NCBI GenBank assembly: GCA_006503475.1
Contig: RSEH01000182.1
Coordinates: 32,039-96,038 of the forward strand
Direction of reading: 5' to 3'
From: Stentor roeselii
Lineage: Eukaryota > Ciliophora > Heterotrichea > Heterotrichida > Stentoridae
Length of the DNA: 64,000 nt
The position numbers and the translations under genes were made by a program. A model generated the notes under the pieces. That model did not search any database. It had not been told where the DNA came from and was given only the letters and a program-made list of their open reading frames with translations. Positions within the stretch are counted from its first letter, which is position 1, and every line of letters begins with the position of its first letter. Shown piece by piece: positions 30,614 through 40,064 of this stretch.

Positions 30614-31678
30614 ATGTTTCTGATTTTTAAGTTTTTATTTGCTCAGGCATCCATCACTATAGGAACAAATCCAACCAGTGTGACAATAGGATCTACATTA
30701 ACCTCACTAAGTTGGAGTTTAGGTGTTTCTGCTACTTACGACTGCACTTTAAATTCTTACAATGGTGAATTGAAGTTCGCTGATTTTTCTTTAGTATCTA
30801 CCAAACAAGAATCCTACGTAGTCGGTACTTATTACAAATCCCTTCGTTTCGGAGGTTCTCAATCCGAAATAAACTCATTTCTCGCTGCTTCAAATGTTGA
30901 GTACAGGCCACAGAACTACTACATAAATTCATCAGATACTATAAATCTAGCTTCAACTGATTATTTAGAGCTAGTTTGCGGTGACGGAACAAATACCTAC
31001 CAATCCGAGTACATCATAGGTATAAATTCCGCATCAGTATCAGGCTGGATCCCTTTATGCACAGCTGGAACTGAATGCACATCAGGACAAGGCCAGTGCA
31101 ACCCATTAGACGGTACATGTGACTGTTTCTACCCTTATTACGGGTCTAATTGTGAAAATATTGACTGTGGCTGGTGTCATAACGGAGGAACTTGCACCAT
31201 TACTACTGGAATATGCAGTTGTCCTACTGGGTACTACGGTGATAACTGTGAATACGCCTATTGCCCTAAAGGCTCATCATCAACTAGTTGCAGCACCAAC
31301 GGGTATTGTGATATCTTCAGTGGAGTTTGCATGTGCTATGAAGGGTACTATGGAGAATCTTGCAATAGGAAAAAGTGCCTCAATGACTGCAATAGTAATG
31401 GAGTTTGTAACTCAGCTAGTGGCGCTTGCACTTGCTATTCTACTTATTATGGAACTGACTGCGCTTATAGAAAGTGCCCTCGAGACTGTGGAGCTTATGG
31501 AGGATGTAACTTGTTAACTGGAGAATGCAATTGTTATGGAAGTTTTTCTGAGAAAGATTGCATGTTTTCTAGTTGTTCTAATGACTGTAGTTCTCATGGA
31601 GTCTGCAATTACTACTCAGGGATTTGTGATTGTGATACTGGGTATGCTGGAGTTGACTGTTCTTTAGTCCAATCTTAG
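30614..31678 (+). CDS. Secreted EGF-repeat protein
   Basis: 354 residues. A short hydrophobic N-terminus (MFLIFKFLFAQA) is likely a signal peptide. About 125 residues follow that are S/T/Y-rich with few cysteines. Six tenascin-type EGF repeats fill ~150-350, each ending in patterns such as CxCxxGYYGxxC (CSCPTGYYGDNC, CMCYEGYYGESC, CDCDTGYAGVDC). No transmembrane segment follows, so it is secreted or surface-attached by other means. Possible roles are adhesion or cortex/lorica-type extracellular material, both speculative. Its ATG is in TATAAATG, only 11 bp after the upstream stop. Confidence 0.8.
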   Translation: MFLIFKFLFAQASITIGTNPTSVTIGSTLTSLSWSLGVSATYDCTLNSYNGELKFADFSLVSTKQESYVVGTYYKSLRFGGSQSEINSFLAASNVEYRPQNYYINSSDTINLASTDYLELVCGDGTNTYQSEYIIGINSASVSGWIPLCTAGTECTSGQGQCNPLDGTCDCFYPYYGSNCENIDCGWCHNGGTCTITTGICSCPTGYYGDNCEYAYCPKGSSSTSCSTNGYCDIFSGVCMCYEGYYGESCNRKKCLNDCNSNGVCNSASGACTCYSTYYGTDCAYRKCPRDCGAYGGCNLLTGECNCYGSFSEKDCMFSSCSNDCSSHGVCNYYSGICDCDTGYAGVDCSLVQS

Positions 31679-31872
31679 GTTTTAGAATTAGTTTAAAAAC
31701 ATTGAAAAACGTTAAATTATCAGGATTTTACTTAAATTCTACTACTGTCCTAAATTAATAATTAGATTTTACATTTAATATAAACTTAATATTTAGTCAT
31801 TCTAAACCTCTTAAAATCTCTCAAGACCTGAAAATTTTACTCTTCCAGTCTCTTTGACCCTGGATAATAAAT

Positions 31873-34076
31873 ATGTCTGATGAAATGCACACTGAATTAG
31901 TTGAAGAAACCTTACTGATCCCAAAACCAAAGCCAAAACAATCCTGTTGCAGGTCATTTGCAAGGTGTATCTGCTGCTGCTTTACAAAAAACACAGTAAA
32001 CTTAAGTAGGTCAAAAACCCTAAAAAAATCTGGGAAAAAATAAAATCTCGGCTTTCAGGAAAACCAAACTTCGACTACGTCTACCTGACCCTTCTCCACC
32101 TTTACACCCAAAACGGAAGAATCGAAGAACTTGACTGTTGCGACGTTTGTCCAGACCCTTCGAAACCGATTCGTTCCGATTTAGAGTTTTACGTTCCTCA
32201 GCTTTGGTAAGCCTTATTCAGCAACTTACTACTTTTCATCTATTCCGAAGACATCAAAAAACTTTTAGCGTCAGTTCTTCGTATTTGTTCTCAGAATTTC
32301 GCTTTTTCTCATCGAGTTCTGTGGTTTTTGTACTCGACTAACTTTTCACAGTTGGACCCTTGCAGATTTGACCCGATTATACTTACGGAAAATATTATCA
32401 AAGTAGCGAAAAATTCTTCTGCTTTGTTTATTGAGAAGTCGGAAGAAATTGAAGAAATTGTTGCTGGATTAGGAATGACGCTTAAGGAAAATGGACTTTT
32501 TCCACCTTCTAGTGATGAAAGGGCGAATGAGGTTAGAGAGGCTTTGGCTCAGTACTCGATTGAACAGGTGAATGTTTTGAAAACTCCTTTGAAGGCCTCG
32601 GATATTTCTTTTCATTTCTTTAAGAGGAATCCGGGTCAGGAACCTTTTGAATCAACTTTAGCATTTATTGAGCAACTTACGGAAATTTCAAATGTTATTA
32701 TGAAGTCAGGGGATAAAAAAACAGTTTTGCAGAAGGAACTTATGAGGGTTAATCAGAAATTACCTGCTTGTGCTTATCTGCCTTTTAGTGATTCGAAGAT
32801 CAGGAATTCTTTTGTTTTGCATATACCTGTTAGTGAAGCTAAGGTTTTTACTACTAAAGAAAGAGCACCCTATCTAATCTGCCTAGAAGTTTTCAGTCCT
32901 TACGAAGAATTCAAAACCGAAAGCATCTTAAAAAGTCGAGACCGTATCCATTCCCGTTCATTTTCAGAAACTCGTCAAACCTACGCACGTAGTTTCGCTC
33001 ACCCAAGCAGTGCTTATCTCGAAAGCACCTTAAAAGAAACCCTAAGCAAAATTCCAATCCGAGCTCCAACAATGAGTGTAATAATTCAAAGTACCCGTCC
33101 AAGTTCATTATCAGTTTCAGACATTCACTATTCAGACTTTCCAAGAAATTCGGCAGTCGGTTCACTTGCAGCAGTTTACGAAGCCGACGACGATTCCAAG
33201 TCAGAAGACGTGATAAAGTCCTTCCAAAGTCAAGCCGAGCGTATCAGAAAAGCCAGTCCTTTCGGGTCTTTAAAGACGTGGGCGTTGGTTCACGTGATCG
33301 TCAAGAGCGGAGACGATTTGAGACAAGAACAGCTGGCCATGCAGTTGATTTCGTTTTTTCTTCAAACTTTTAAAGAGAAAAAATTGAAACTTTGGCTTTA
33401 TCCTTATGATATAATCGCCACAGGACCTGAATGCGGCATCTTGGAATGTGTTCCTGATGCGATCTCAATTGACGCCTTGAAAAAAGCTACGCAGAGAAAG
33501 TCCTTGTTTGAGCACTTTGTCCAGATGTATGGAGGTGATGATAGCAGAAGGTTTAAAAGAGCTCAGAAGTGCTTTATGAGAAGTTTAGCTGGGTATAGCT
33601 TACTTTGTTATATATTGCAGATTAAAGACAGACATAATGGGAATATTTTAATTGATCGTGATGGACATTTGATACATATCGACTTTGGGTTCATGCTTTC
33701 TAATGCTCCTGGAAAAGGGGTCAAGTTTGAAAAAGCACCTTTTAAACTTACTGAAGAGTGGGAAAACTTACTTGGAGGGAGAAGGTCTCACTTGTTTCAG
33801 AAGTTTCGCTCACTTTGTGTCAAGGGATATGTCGCACTCAAGGAAAAAGCTGAACAGATCAATCTGATGGTGGAAATGATGAGGACTGGATCTGGAGCTA
33901 GTCTTGGATGCTTCTCTGCTGGGGAACAGGCGACTAGTATGCTTAGGGATCGACTTAATCATCAGAGAGGAGTTAATGATAGGGAGTATATCAATCAGTT
34001 GATTGATCAGAGTCTGGATAATTGGACCACGAGATGTTATGATCGCTTTCAGTATTGCTGCCAGAATATTTATTAG
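31873..34076 (+). CDS. Phosphatidylinositol 4-kinase beta-like (two tiny introns)
   Basis: 724 residues after removing introns 31996-32009 and 32207-32221. It phosphorylates phosphatidylinositol at the 4 position, typically at the Golgi. The N-terminus carries a cysteine cluster (SCCRSFARCICCCF), possibly palmitoylated. The helical (PIK) part includes FDYVYLTLLHLYTQNGRIEE and RICSQNFAFSHRVLWFLYS. The catalytic core holds VHVIVKSGDDLRQEQLAMQL, the loop KDRHNGNILID (~576) and DFGF (~592), followed by FKLTEEW as in PI4KB. The start was chosen as the ATG at 31873, which reads through into the helical domain once a 14-nt intron is removed; exon 1 itself has little similarity evidence. Confidence 0.87.
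31996..32009 (+). other. 14-nt intron 1 of the PI4K gene
   Basis: GTAAACTTAAGTAG. Removal joins FTKNT to VKNPKKIWEKIKSRL. The 14-nt length is needed for frame. It resembles the other 14-nt intron (both end AAGTAG). Confidence 0.68.
32207..32221 (+). other. 15-nt intron 2 of the PI4K gene
   Basis: GTAAGCCTTATTCAG, joining VPQL to CNLLLFIYSED. It ends in CAG rather than TAG. Confidence 0.88.
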
Positions 34077-34612
34077 ATAAGATTTTAATCACATTTTGGA
34101 TGAGGGATTTTTTAGGTGAGTTTTTTGGGGCTTTATGATTTCAAGATTTTATTGTGGAGAGTTTTTGGGTTGGAGGATGTTATTAAGAATTATTAGGAGG
34201 GTTAATAGTAATTTTTAGGTTCGGAAGTCTTGGATCATTATAATTTGGAATTGTTTTGGGAGGTGTTGATTTATGATGGATTTTGATGTCTGGAGGCTTT
34301 TTGGTTTAGACTATATTATTTATTTATAATTAAGTCACGGTGTTTGTCATAGAGAATCAGCTTGAAGGAAACACTTATAAAGGCAAAGAAATACAATAAG
34401 ATCCTTGCTATAGTGCCGAAGTTAACTTAACCACTTAGTCATTTTCAATCAGAGTTGAATTCATTCAACATTGAAAACGTCTCAATCTTCACCAATTCTT
34501 TATTACTTTATAAATTAAGTTCTAAATTATAAGATCATAGATTCAAGACTCTAATATTCGATTCCAAAAAAAACTTAAAAGATACTCCAAATATTTTTAA
34601 TTATGACCATAA
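34077..34612. other. Spacer: G/T-rich trailer then AT-rich leader
   Basis: 34085-34315 is conspicuously G/T-rich on the plus strand. 34320-34612 is AT-rich and becomes C/A-rich toward the next start codon. No gene or RNA recognised. Confidence 0.5.
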
Positions 34613-35695
34613 ATGGATGAAAATATAGGACAAAGAATCGGAATGGCTCTTTTCGGTGGTGCATTGATAGCTCTGTCATCATCATTAAATTATATTTTCT
34701 TCGGTAAAATAACAGGACTGAGTGGTTATTTGTTTTATGTCCTGGGCTTCAAATTCGGTCCATTATTCCGTTTGCGTCTGTGCTTTTTAGTAGGGATGGT
34801 TACAGTAGTTGACCTTTACTACAACTTTGCGGGTAGATTCATGTGGGGACTTCCCGTTTTAGACAAAGAAGAATCAATCAACATACTTTCCTGGATCCTC
34901 GGCGGCTTACTGATCGGATTTGGTGTCCGATGGAGTGGAGGCTGCACAAGTGGACACGGAGTATGTGGTCTTCCTCGCTTTTCAAAAAGGTCATTAATAG
35001 CAGTATGCATCTTCATGTCAACAGGTATCGGAACCGCTTCAATAAACGCAGTGATCGGTCCTCTTCCACCAGAGCTAAAGTTCGACTTCGAATCAAAATA
35101 TTGGTACAACATAATCCCCCGAATATTCCTCTCAGCATATCAGCTATCAACAGCAATTTACATCATTTTTTACCTGTTCACAAATCGAAGCAGAGTCGAC
35201 AAAATAGCTCCTTTGGCTTATTTCGTGATGGGCTGCATCTTCGGACTGGGACTTCTAATCTCTGGAATGTGCAGCAGGCAAAAAATCTTACATTTTTTAG
35301 CACTTAATAAAGACTGGGACCCGAGTCTTGCTTTTGTGATGGCCTCTGCGGTGGGGATCAATTTATTAACTTTTCAGTATATTATTAGAAGGAAATCTGC
35401 GGTCTTCGTGCAGGAAGTCGACTTGCCGGATACTTACTTGGATAAAGGGATTTATATCGGACCTGCCATGTTTGGAGTGGGATGGGGACTTACTGGCTTG
35501 TGTCCTGGACCGGCTTTGACGAATATTACGGTTTTGGGATTTGCGTTGTTTTTAGTTGTGCTTATTTTTTCTGGACAGTATTTGCATGACTTTGTTGAGA
35601 AGAGGATTCATTCAGAGCAGGAAGAAAAGTCTCATAGTCAGAAACTGGGAATAGATATTACTAATAATGAAGCTAGTGCCCTTGGGCATAAGTAG
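34613..35695 (+). CDS. YeeE/YedE-family sulfur transporter
   Basis: 360 residues, about nine to ten hydrophobic segments. The two internally related halves each carry the family signature: GFGVRWSGGCTSGHGVCGLPRFSKRS (~100-125) and GVGWGLTGLCPGPAL (~285-300), plus GLLISGMCSRQKILHFL in the middle. The conserved cysteines in these motifs are those proposed to relay thiosulfate in bacterial YeeE (TsuA). Bacteria often split the two halves into separate genes; here they are fused. The likely role is thiosulfate or other sulfur-species uptake. The family is mainly prokaryotic, so an old transfer is plausible, but composition does not stand out from the neighbours. Start in CATAAATGG. Confidence 0.85.
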   Translation: MDENIGQRIGMALFGGALIALSSSLNYIFFGKITGLSGYLFYVLGFKFGPLFRLRLCFLVGMVTVVDLYYNFAGRFMWGLPVLDKEESINILSWILGGLLIGFGVRWSGGCTSGHGVCGLPRFSKRSLIAVCIFMSTGIGTASINAVIGPLPPELKFDFESKYWYNIIPRIFLSAYQLSTAIYIIFYLFTNRSRVDKIAPLAYFVMGCIFGLGLLISGMCSRQKILHFLALNKDWDPSLAFVMASAVGINLLTFQYIIRRKSAVFVQEVDLPDTYLDKGIYIGPAMFGVGWGLTGLCPGPALTNITVLGFALFLVVLIFSGQYLHDFVEKRIHSEQEEKSHSQKLGIDITNNEASALGHK

Positions 35696-35959
35696 ATTAG
35701 GAGGAATTAGAATTAGTTTTTTTAGTTTATGAAGAGGGATGGTTTTGGAATACAGAGTTGAAGGAATTATCAGTGATAAGGATTATCTTGAAGGAAGTTA
35801 TCTTGAAAAGATTATGTTGAAGGTTATCTTAAAATATTAAGATTTTAATTAATATCAGTTTAATTATAACTTAAACTTTAAGTTATTATCGAAATAATTT
35901 ATAGTGATAGGTACTTGAATTTACTTTTATCTTATTCATCTCTTTATATTAATTTACAT

Positions 35960-36580
35960 ATGGATGCCAAATCAGACCGAGGCGAAACCAGGTCCTGCCC
36001 TCAAAGAAGACTAACCCTAGTCCTTCATAACTACTACAAAGACTTCGAAAAATACGACAGCACCTCTCTAAAGAAAGAACTAAAAAAAAAGAATTCAATT
36101 ATTCGATCATCAATAAGAAAACCTGAAAAAACAACTGAAAAAATCATTTATTATCCATCAAACCTTGAACTCATTCAAAAAATGAAAAAATTCAAGTCTA
36201 TTAACGAGCCACTCACAACATTCACCTTCGATAAAAATGAAAAGTTTTGTATTATTCAAACAGGTTACGGAAAAAAAAGCCTAACATTTAATCGAAAAAC
36301 AAATGAAAGGAAGAATTTTCTTGAATATGAACTACCTGAAGACCCCAATGAACTTGATTTGCTTTTAAGGACTATCAAAGAAACTGAAAGAGTTATTCGA
36401 CAAGAAAATGAATTTATTTATAAGGTTCGTAAGTTCAAACCGAAAATACAGCTTAAGTTAAGGACTAGGAGTGATTCTGAGAGCAGTGAAGGGAAAATGA
36501 AAGGGTTGAGTAAGAGATGGAATAAAACTCCTGTTCCTTTGAGTAGATCAGGCATTCAAACTTTAACATTTAATCAGTAA
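35960..36580 (+). CDS. Unknown basic 206-residue protein
   Basis: The frame opens at 35915, but the second ATG (35960, MDAKSDRGETRS) follows the A/T leader and begins the compositionally coding part, so I chose it. The protein is charged, Lys/Arg/Glu-rich, with no membrane segment or recognised domain. A central FDKNEKFCIIQTGYGKKSLTF is the only hydrophobic patch. The tail is serine- and lysine-rich. Real on codon use; function unknown. Confidence 0.5.
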   Translation: MDAKSDRGETRSCPQRRLTLVLHNYYKDFEKYDSTSLKKELKKKNSIIRSSIRKPEKTTEKIIYYPSNLELIQKMKKFKSINEPLTTFTFDKNEKFCIIQTGYGKKSLTFNRKTNERKNFLEYELPEDPNELDLLLRTIKETERVIRQENEFIYKVRKFKPKIQLKLRTRSDSESSEGKMKGLSKRWNKTPVPLSRSGIQTLTFNQ

Positions 36581-37081
36581 TTGTGCGACTGGTGGAATAT
36601 TGGTTGAATTATCGAAAGAAGGTATTAGTGAGCATGGTTTGTTAAAATATGTAATAAACATGATGAAACTTTTTGTAATTCGGAAGTAACTATGATAAAA
36701 GATGAGGGGTTTTTAATATTGTTGATCTTTTTTAAAGTTGATAAGGTTTTTAGTCTTCTCTTGAATTTCACTAAGGAATTTCTTGATATAGTTGTTCCTA
36801 TCAAATGATTTAATTGCTTATCATCAAATCAATCTATACTTAACTTTAAAAAATCATAAAATTAAACGTTACTTCAATAATGATCCTTGTTTCTTTTCTC
36901 TCAATAGTAAGTTAACTTATCCTAATACTTCCAAAATCATTACTTCACTTCAATTCAAAATTTATGAAACACTAATCCTCAACTCACTAGAAAACCCGAT
37001 CAACAACCAATAAAGCCCTTCCCTTCCTTGCCAAAACCTCATCCACACTCGAACCAGTACATCCCAATAATCAAATTTCTA
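36581..37081. other. Spacer, no convincing gene
   Basis: A 73-codon open frame at 36792-37013 has no start motif and no recognisable similarity. I regard the stretch as noncoding. Confidence 0.5.
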
Positions 37082-38521
37082 ATGAACATGTCAAATTTTG
37101 TAAATACTCCAAGAGCAACAGCCTCATCAACCTTCCGAGAGTTACTAATCGAAAAAAAGCGTGATCAAAAGCTTCCAGAACTAGTAAAACTTTCATCAAG
37201 AACTCCAAAGTTGCAGTTAACAATAACCCAAAACTTCGCATTACCCGACATATCAAGAATGCACACACCAAAGCCCCGTCGAATCTCTCCAATTCTAGCC
37301 CACACCTTAGAAAAGCCTTTAGAAAAGCAGCTAATAAACCTAGAAAGACTGATTCAAAGAGAAGAAAAACTATCAGTGATCCACGATTCACTATCACAAG
37401 ACATATCTCTGGGCAACATCTGCACTGACTACTGGGAAATCTCCAACGATGAGGCACTTTGGTCAGTGGAGCGTCTTTTAAAAGACAGCCGAACGAAAAA
37501 GTCGATGGTTGACAGCATAATCCTTGAAAGTCTTGCCATTTCACTTCTAATCTTCTGCAGTGGGCACATAAACGACTGGTCACCAATAGTAAACCAACTT
37601 CGAAACATGATTTATTTCATTCATCAAAACTTTCTCACCCTTGTCGACCTGGTCCTTTCTCGACTCCCGTTGGAAGCCTCTCCTTCCACCTGGGTGTTAA
37701 CTTTAAAGACAGTCCTCAAGTCAAAAAAAACCAAATCAGCGAAGCGTTCAGAGCATTCAACTTGTTTAAAGCAAAACAATGAAATAATCGCAAACTGTAT
37801 TCGAACAATAATCCGGCTGATGCCGATAAAATCAACTCCAGCCCTTTCAATGATAATGCACATTTTATCAAATCGCGACAAGTTTTCAATTCCAGTGGCT
37901 CGAAGTTACGTGTTTCAACAGCCAAGCATGCAAGAGTCCTCAGTGCTTCCGCCTTATCTTCCTGAGATCCGAGGAAAGACCTTGACTTTAGTACTTGACC
38001 TCGACGAAACTTTAGTCCATTACTCAATTCAAGGCACCAGTGGGCAGCTGCTTATTCGGCCGAATTGCGAAGCCTTTCTTGACTCAGTGGCTGAAGTCTT
38101 CGAACTTGTTGTTTTCACTGCTGGCCTTCAAGAAGTAAGAGAAAATTAGTACGCCGACTGGGCAATCGACCTTGCAGACCCGAAGAGACTTGTCCAGCAT
38201 CGGCTTTATCGCCAACATACTTTACAGATTGGAGCTGTTTATATCAAGGATCTTAGCAAACTTGGAAGGGACTTGAAGAAAACGATTATTGTTGATAATA
38301 TGCCTTCTAATTTTCAACTACAACCTGATAATGGAATTTTTATTAAAAGTTGGGTGGGAGATGTAAGTGATTCGGTACTTTTAGAAATGGCGGAAAATCT
38401 TAGGAGTAAGGATTAGACAGAAATTGCGGATAGTGCTGATGAAGATATTAGGAATGCTGTTAGGGCTGGAAGGACTAGGAAGAAAAATGAGTTGGATAAT
38501 GTTTTGAATCTTTCGATGTGA
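37082..38521 (+). CDS. FCP1/SCP-family (HAD) protein phosphatase (two 15-nt introns)
   Basis: 469 residues after removing introns 38135-38149 and 38406-38420. The C-terminal third is a NIF/FCP catalytic domain: TLVLDLDETLVHYS with catalytic D306 and D308, RPNCEAFLDSVAEVFELVVFTAGLQEYADWAIDLADP, then KTIIVDNMPSNFQLQPDNGIFIKSWVGD. The end, IADSADEDIRNAVRAGR, aligns with the usual last helix and is only reached by splicing intron 2. Members dephosphorylate phospho-Ser/Thr proteins such as the RNA polymerase II CTD. The N-terminal ~250 residues are unique, with a basic, serine-rich start. The ATG at 37082 is used because the upstream extension begins at a TTG. Confidence 0.88.
38135..38149 (+). 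other. 15-nt intron 1 of the FCP/SCP gene
   Basis: GTAAGAGAAAATTAG. Removal joins TAGLQE to YADWAIDLADP, the conserved FTAxxxxYAxxVxDxLDP motif. Confidence 0.95.
38406..38420 (+). other. 15-nt intron 2 of the FCP/SCP gene
   Basis: GTAAGGATTAGACAG. Removal bypasses a TAG and joins AENLR to KIADSADEDIRNAV. Confidence 0.82.
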
Positions 38522-38588
38522 TTTTTAATGAGTAGGTTTGGAAGGTTTTTGAATGGGGTTAGTTTAGAAGGGATAGATTTGAAGAGGT

Positions 38589-38810
38589 TTAATCTTTGTG
38601 TCGGAATAGCTTTTCTTCTTCTTCGTCTTTGAACTCGTGCTCTGGTGCTGTTCGTTTTAGCTTTTTTAGATTGGAGATTAGGGTGTAGCAGTAGCCGAAA
38701 GATAGTAGGGAGAATTCTAGGAAATAGATTAGGGTTGGTAGTTGATGTTGGTCTGTAAAAGTGTATTGAACCATGAACAGAATTATTATCAAGAAGTTCT
38801 CGTAATACAT
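38589..38810 (-). CDS. Small membrane protein, 73 residues
   Basis: MYYENFLIIILFMVQYTFTD opens with one hydrophobic segment, and TLIYFLEFSLLSFGYCYTLISNL forms a second. The end is highly acidic and charged (HEFKDEEEEKLFRHKD). Its ATG is in GATATAAATG, the local start motif, and the codon composition is gene-like, so I prefer it to the longer overlapping frame. It sits between the convergent FCP/SCP gene (67 bp) and the R-SNARE (45 bp). Function unknown. Confidence 0.55.
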   Translation of the reverse strand: MYYENFLIIILFMVQYTFTDQHQLPTLIYFLEFSLLSFGYCYTLISNLKKLKRTAPEHEFKDEEEEKLFRHKD

Positions 38811-38855
38811 TTATATCCATCTGTAATTAACATGAGAATTTACTAGCTCTATTTA

Positions 38856-39533
38856 CTAACATGAACTAAAAGTGAAGCCTCCACAAGAAAAAACGATAAT
38901 AAAAAAGACGATAGCCTAAATACCAAATACCAAAAGAATTCCACAAACAATCAAACTCATCTTAAAGTTTTTCCACCACATATGAGACCTAACACTAGAT
39001 GCAGTCTTCCTAAGCGAAATGGCACTATCAGTCATATGAGCAGTTTTCTGAACAAGCAAGTCAATTTTATCTCCCCTCTCTAAAATCTTCTCAATATTCT
39101 CAATCATAACATCTTTAGTCCTTTCAATATTTTGCTTAGCAGCTCTAAGTTTATCAGCATTAGGGTCAGTGTTATAATAAACAATTCTCGCTTTAATCTC
39201 ATCTGAGAACTCTTTATTCGCTCCAAGTCCAATAGCCCGATGAGCATCTTCACCAAACCTTCGCGTAAACCTATCTTTTATATCAAAAAGGAAGGTGTAA
39301 GCCGTCCGATTCGAGAAGTTCGCATCAGTCATGCAAAGATAAGTAAGACCCCCTTCGTTGAGATGGTGAAACATGAACTTATCTTCATAAGAATAAGAAA
39401 TCGACGTGTTCGGCTTGATTTTTGACAGAAGTTTCACTGCGATTAGAGGAAAATTACCATCTGCCATCGCAACTTCTACTAAAGGCGTCGGGTTATTCTC
39501 GCTTGCGATGAGACAATAAATAATGCAAGCCAT
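38856..39533 (-). CDS. VAMP7-like R-SNARE with longin domain (one 15-nt intron)
   Basis: 220 residues after removal of intron 38916-38930, the same length as human VAMP7. The longin domain fills ~1-125 (FMFHHLNEGGLTYLCMTD is its typical core). The R-SNARE motif runs ~128-190, with the central arginine in EKILERGDKIDLL. WWKNFK leads into a single C-terminal membrane anchor that the intron interrupts. The spliced tail, ILLAIVFFIIVFSCGGFTFSSC, resembles the VAMP7 end CGGFTWPSC. It mediates fusion with endolysosomal or plasma membranes. Start in CTTATAAATGG, 10 bp from the divergent neighbour's ATG. Confidence 0.9.
38916..38930 (-). other. 15-nt intron inside the SNARE membrane anchor
   Basis: GTATTTGGTATTTAG, phase 0. 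If retained, translation ends VFGI and the anchor is cut short; if removed, CGILL joins AIVFFIIVF. Confidence 0.9.
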
Positions 39534-39543
39534 TTATAAGGGT
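39534..39543. promoter_or_regulatory. Ultra-short divergent promoter interval
   Basis: Only TTATAAGGGT separates the ATG of the SNARE gene (minus) from the preferred ATG of the coiled-coil gene (plus). Both promoters must overlap each other's coding sequence. Confidence 0.5.
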
Positions 39544-40053
39544 ATGAAGAAAGCCACTGAGAGTGAATTTTCCAGAATTAAACGAAATTTAGAAGATGTT
39601 GATCTTAGAGTCGATAAAAGTTTTAGTCAAGCTGAAGATTTCTCTCGTGGTTTTCAAAGGGCTGAAAAAAAGGCGGTAGAAGAACTGTCTGTGAGCTCTG
39701 ATATCTTAGATGAAGTCGCTGGACAGTTTAAAAACGCGATGGGAGAGCTGGATAAGGTTTTAAATGGACAAGAAATTGTACTTCGAGAACTTGAAAACAT
39801 CAGAAAAGGCTTCAACCAGGTAGAAAAACGATTTTCTATTTATACCTTAGGAAAACATGATGAACTAGAAACTTTTCAAGACAAGTGCCGTTCAAGTCAA
39901 AGGTTCGTGGAAGATACCTTCGCAAGTCTCTGCAGCAGCAGCTACGCGGAAGACCTGATGAGCGAGTTAAACAAGATAGAACTGGAAATAGTAAGATTTA
40001 AGCAGCTGAAGACCTCAGGCGAAATTGACCTGTGCGTAAGTCATTACCTCTAA
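39544..40053 (+). CDS. Coiled-coil protein, 169 residues
   Basis: MKKATESEFSRIKRNLEDVDLRVD onwards is one long amphipathic, coiled-coil-prone chain to the C-terminus. An in-frame ATG at 39523 would overlap the divergent SNARE start by 11 bp and adds only MQAIYKG, so I prefer 39544. The layout (heptads, QVEKRFSIYTLG, FQDKCRSSQRFVEDTF) has no named family that I know. It converges on the importin-like gene with an 11-bp gap between stops. Confidence 0.6.
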   Translation: MKKATESEFSRIKRNLEDVDLRVDKSFSQAEDFSRGFQRAEKKAVEELSVSSDILDEVAGQFKNAMGELDKVLNGQEIVLRELENIRKGFNQVEKRFSIYTLGKHDELETFQDKCRSSQRFVEDTFASLCSSSYAEDLMSELNKIELEIVRFKQLKTSGEIDLCVSHYL

Positions 40054-40064
40054 CCATAAAATAA

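Noticed and set aside
36792-37013. 73-codon open frame before the FCP/SCP gene
   Set aside because: No start motif, no recognisable domain, AT-rich composition; more likely chance.
37082-38521. Recoded TAG stop within the phosphatase
   Set aside because: Both stops are inside canonical 15-nt introns; splicing explains them and the code is standard.
38413-38820. 135-codon minus-strand frame overlapping the FCP/SCP 3' end
   Set aside because: It overlaps a real exon, and its other half is in competition with a better 73-residue membrane protein frame that has a start motif.
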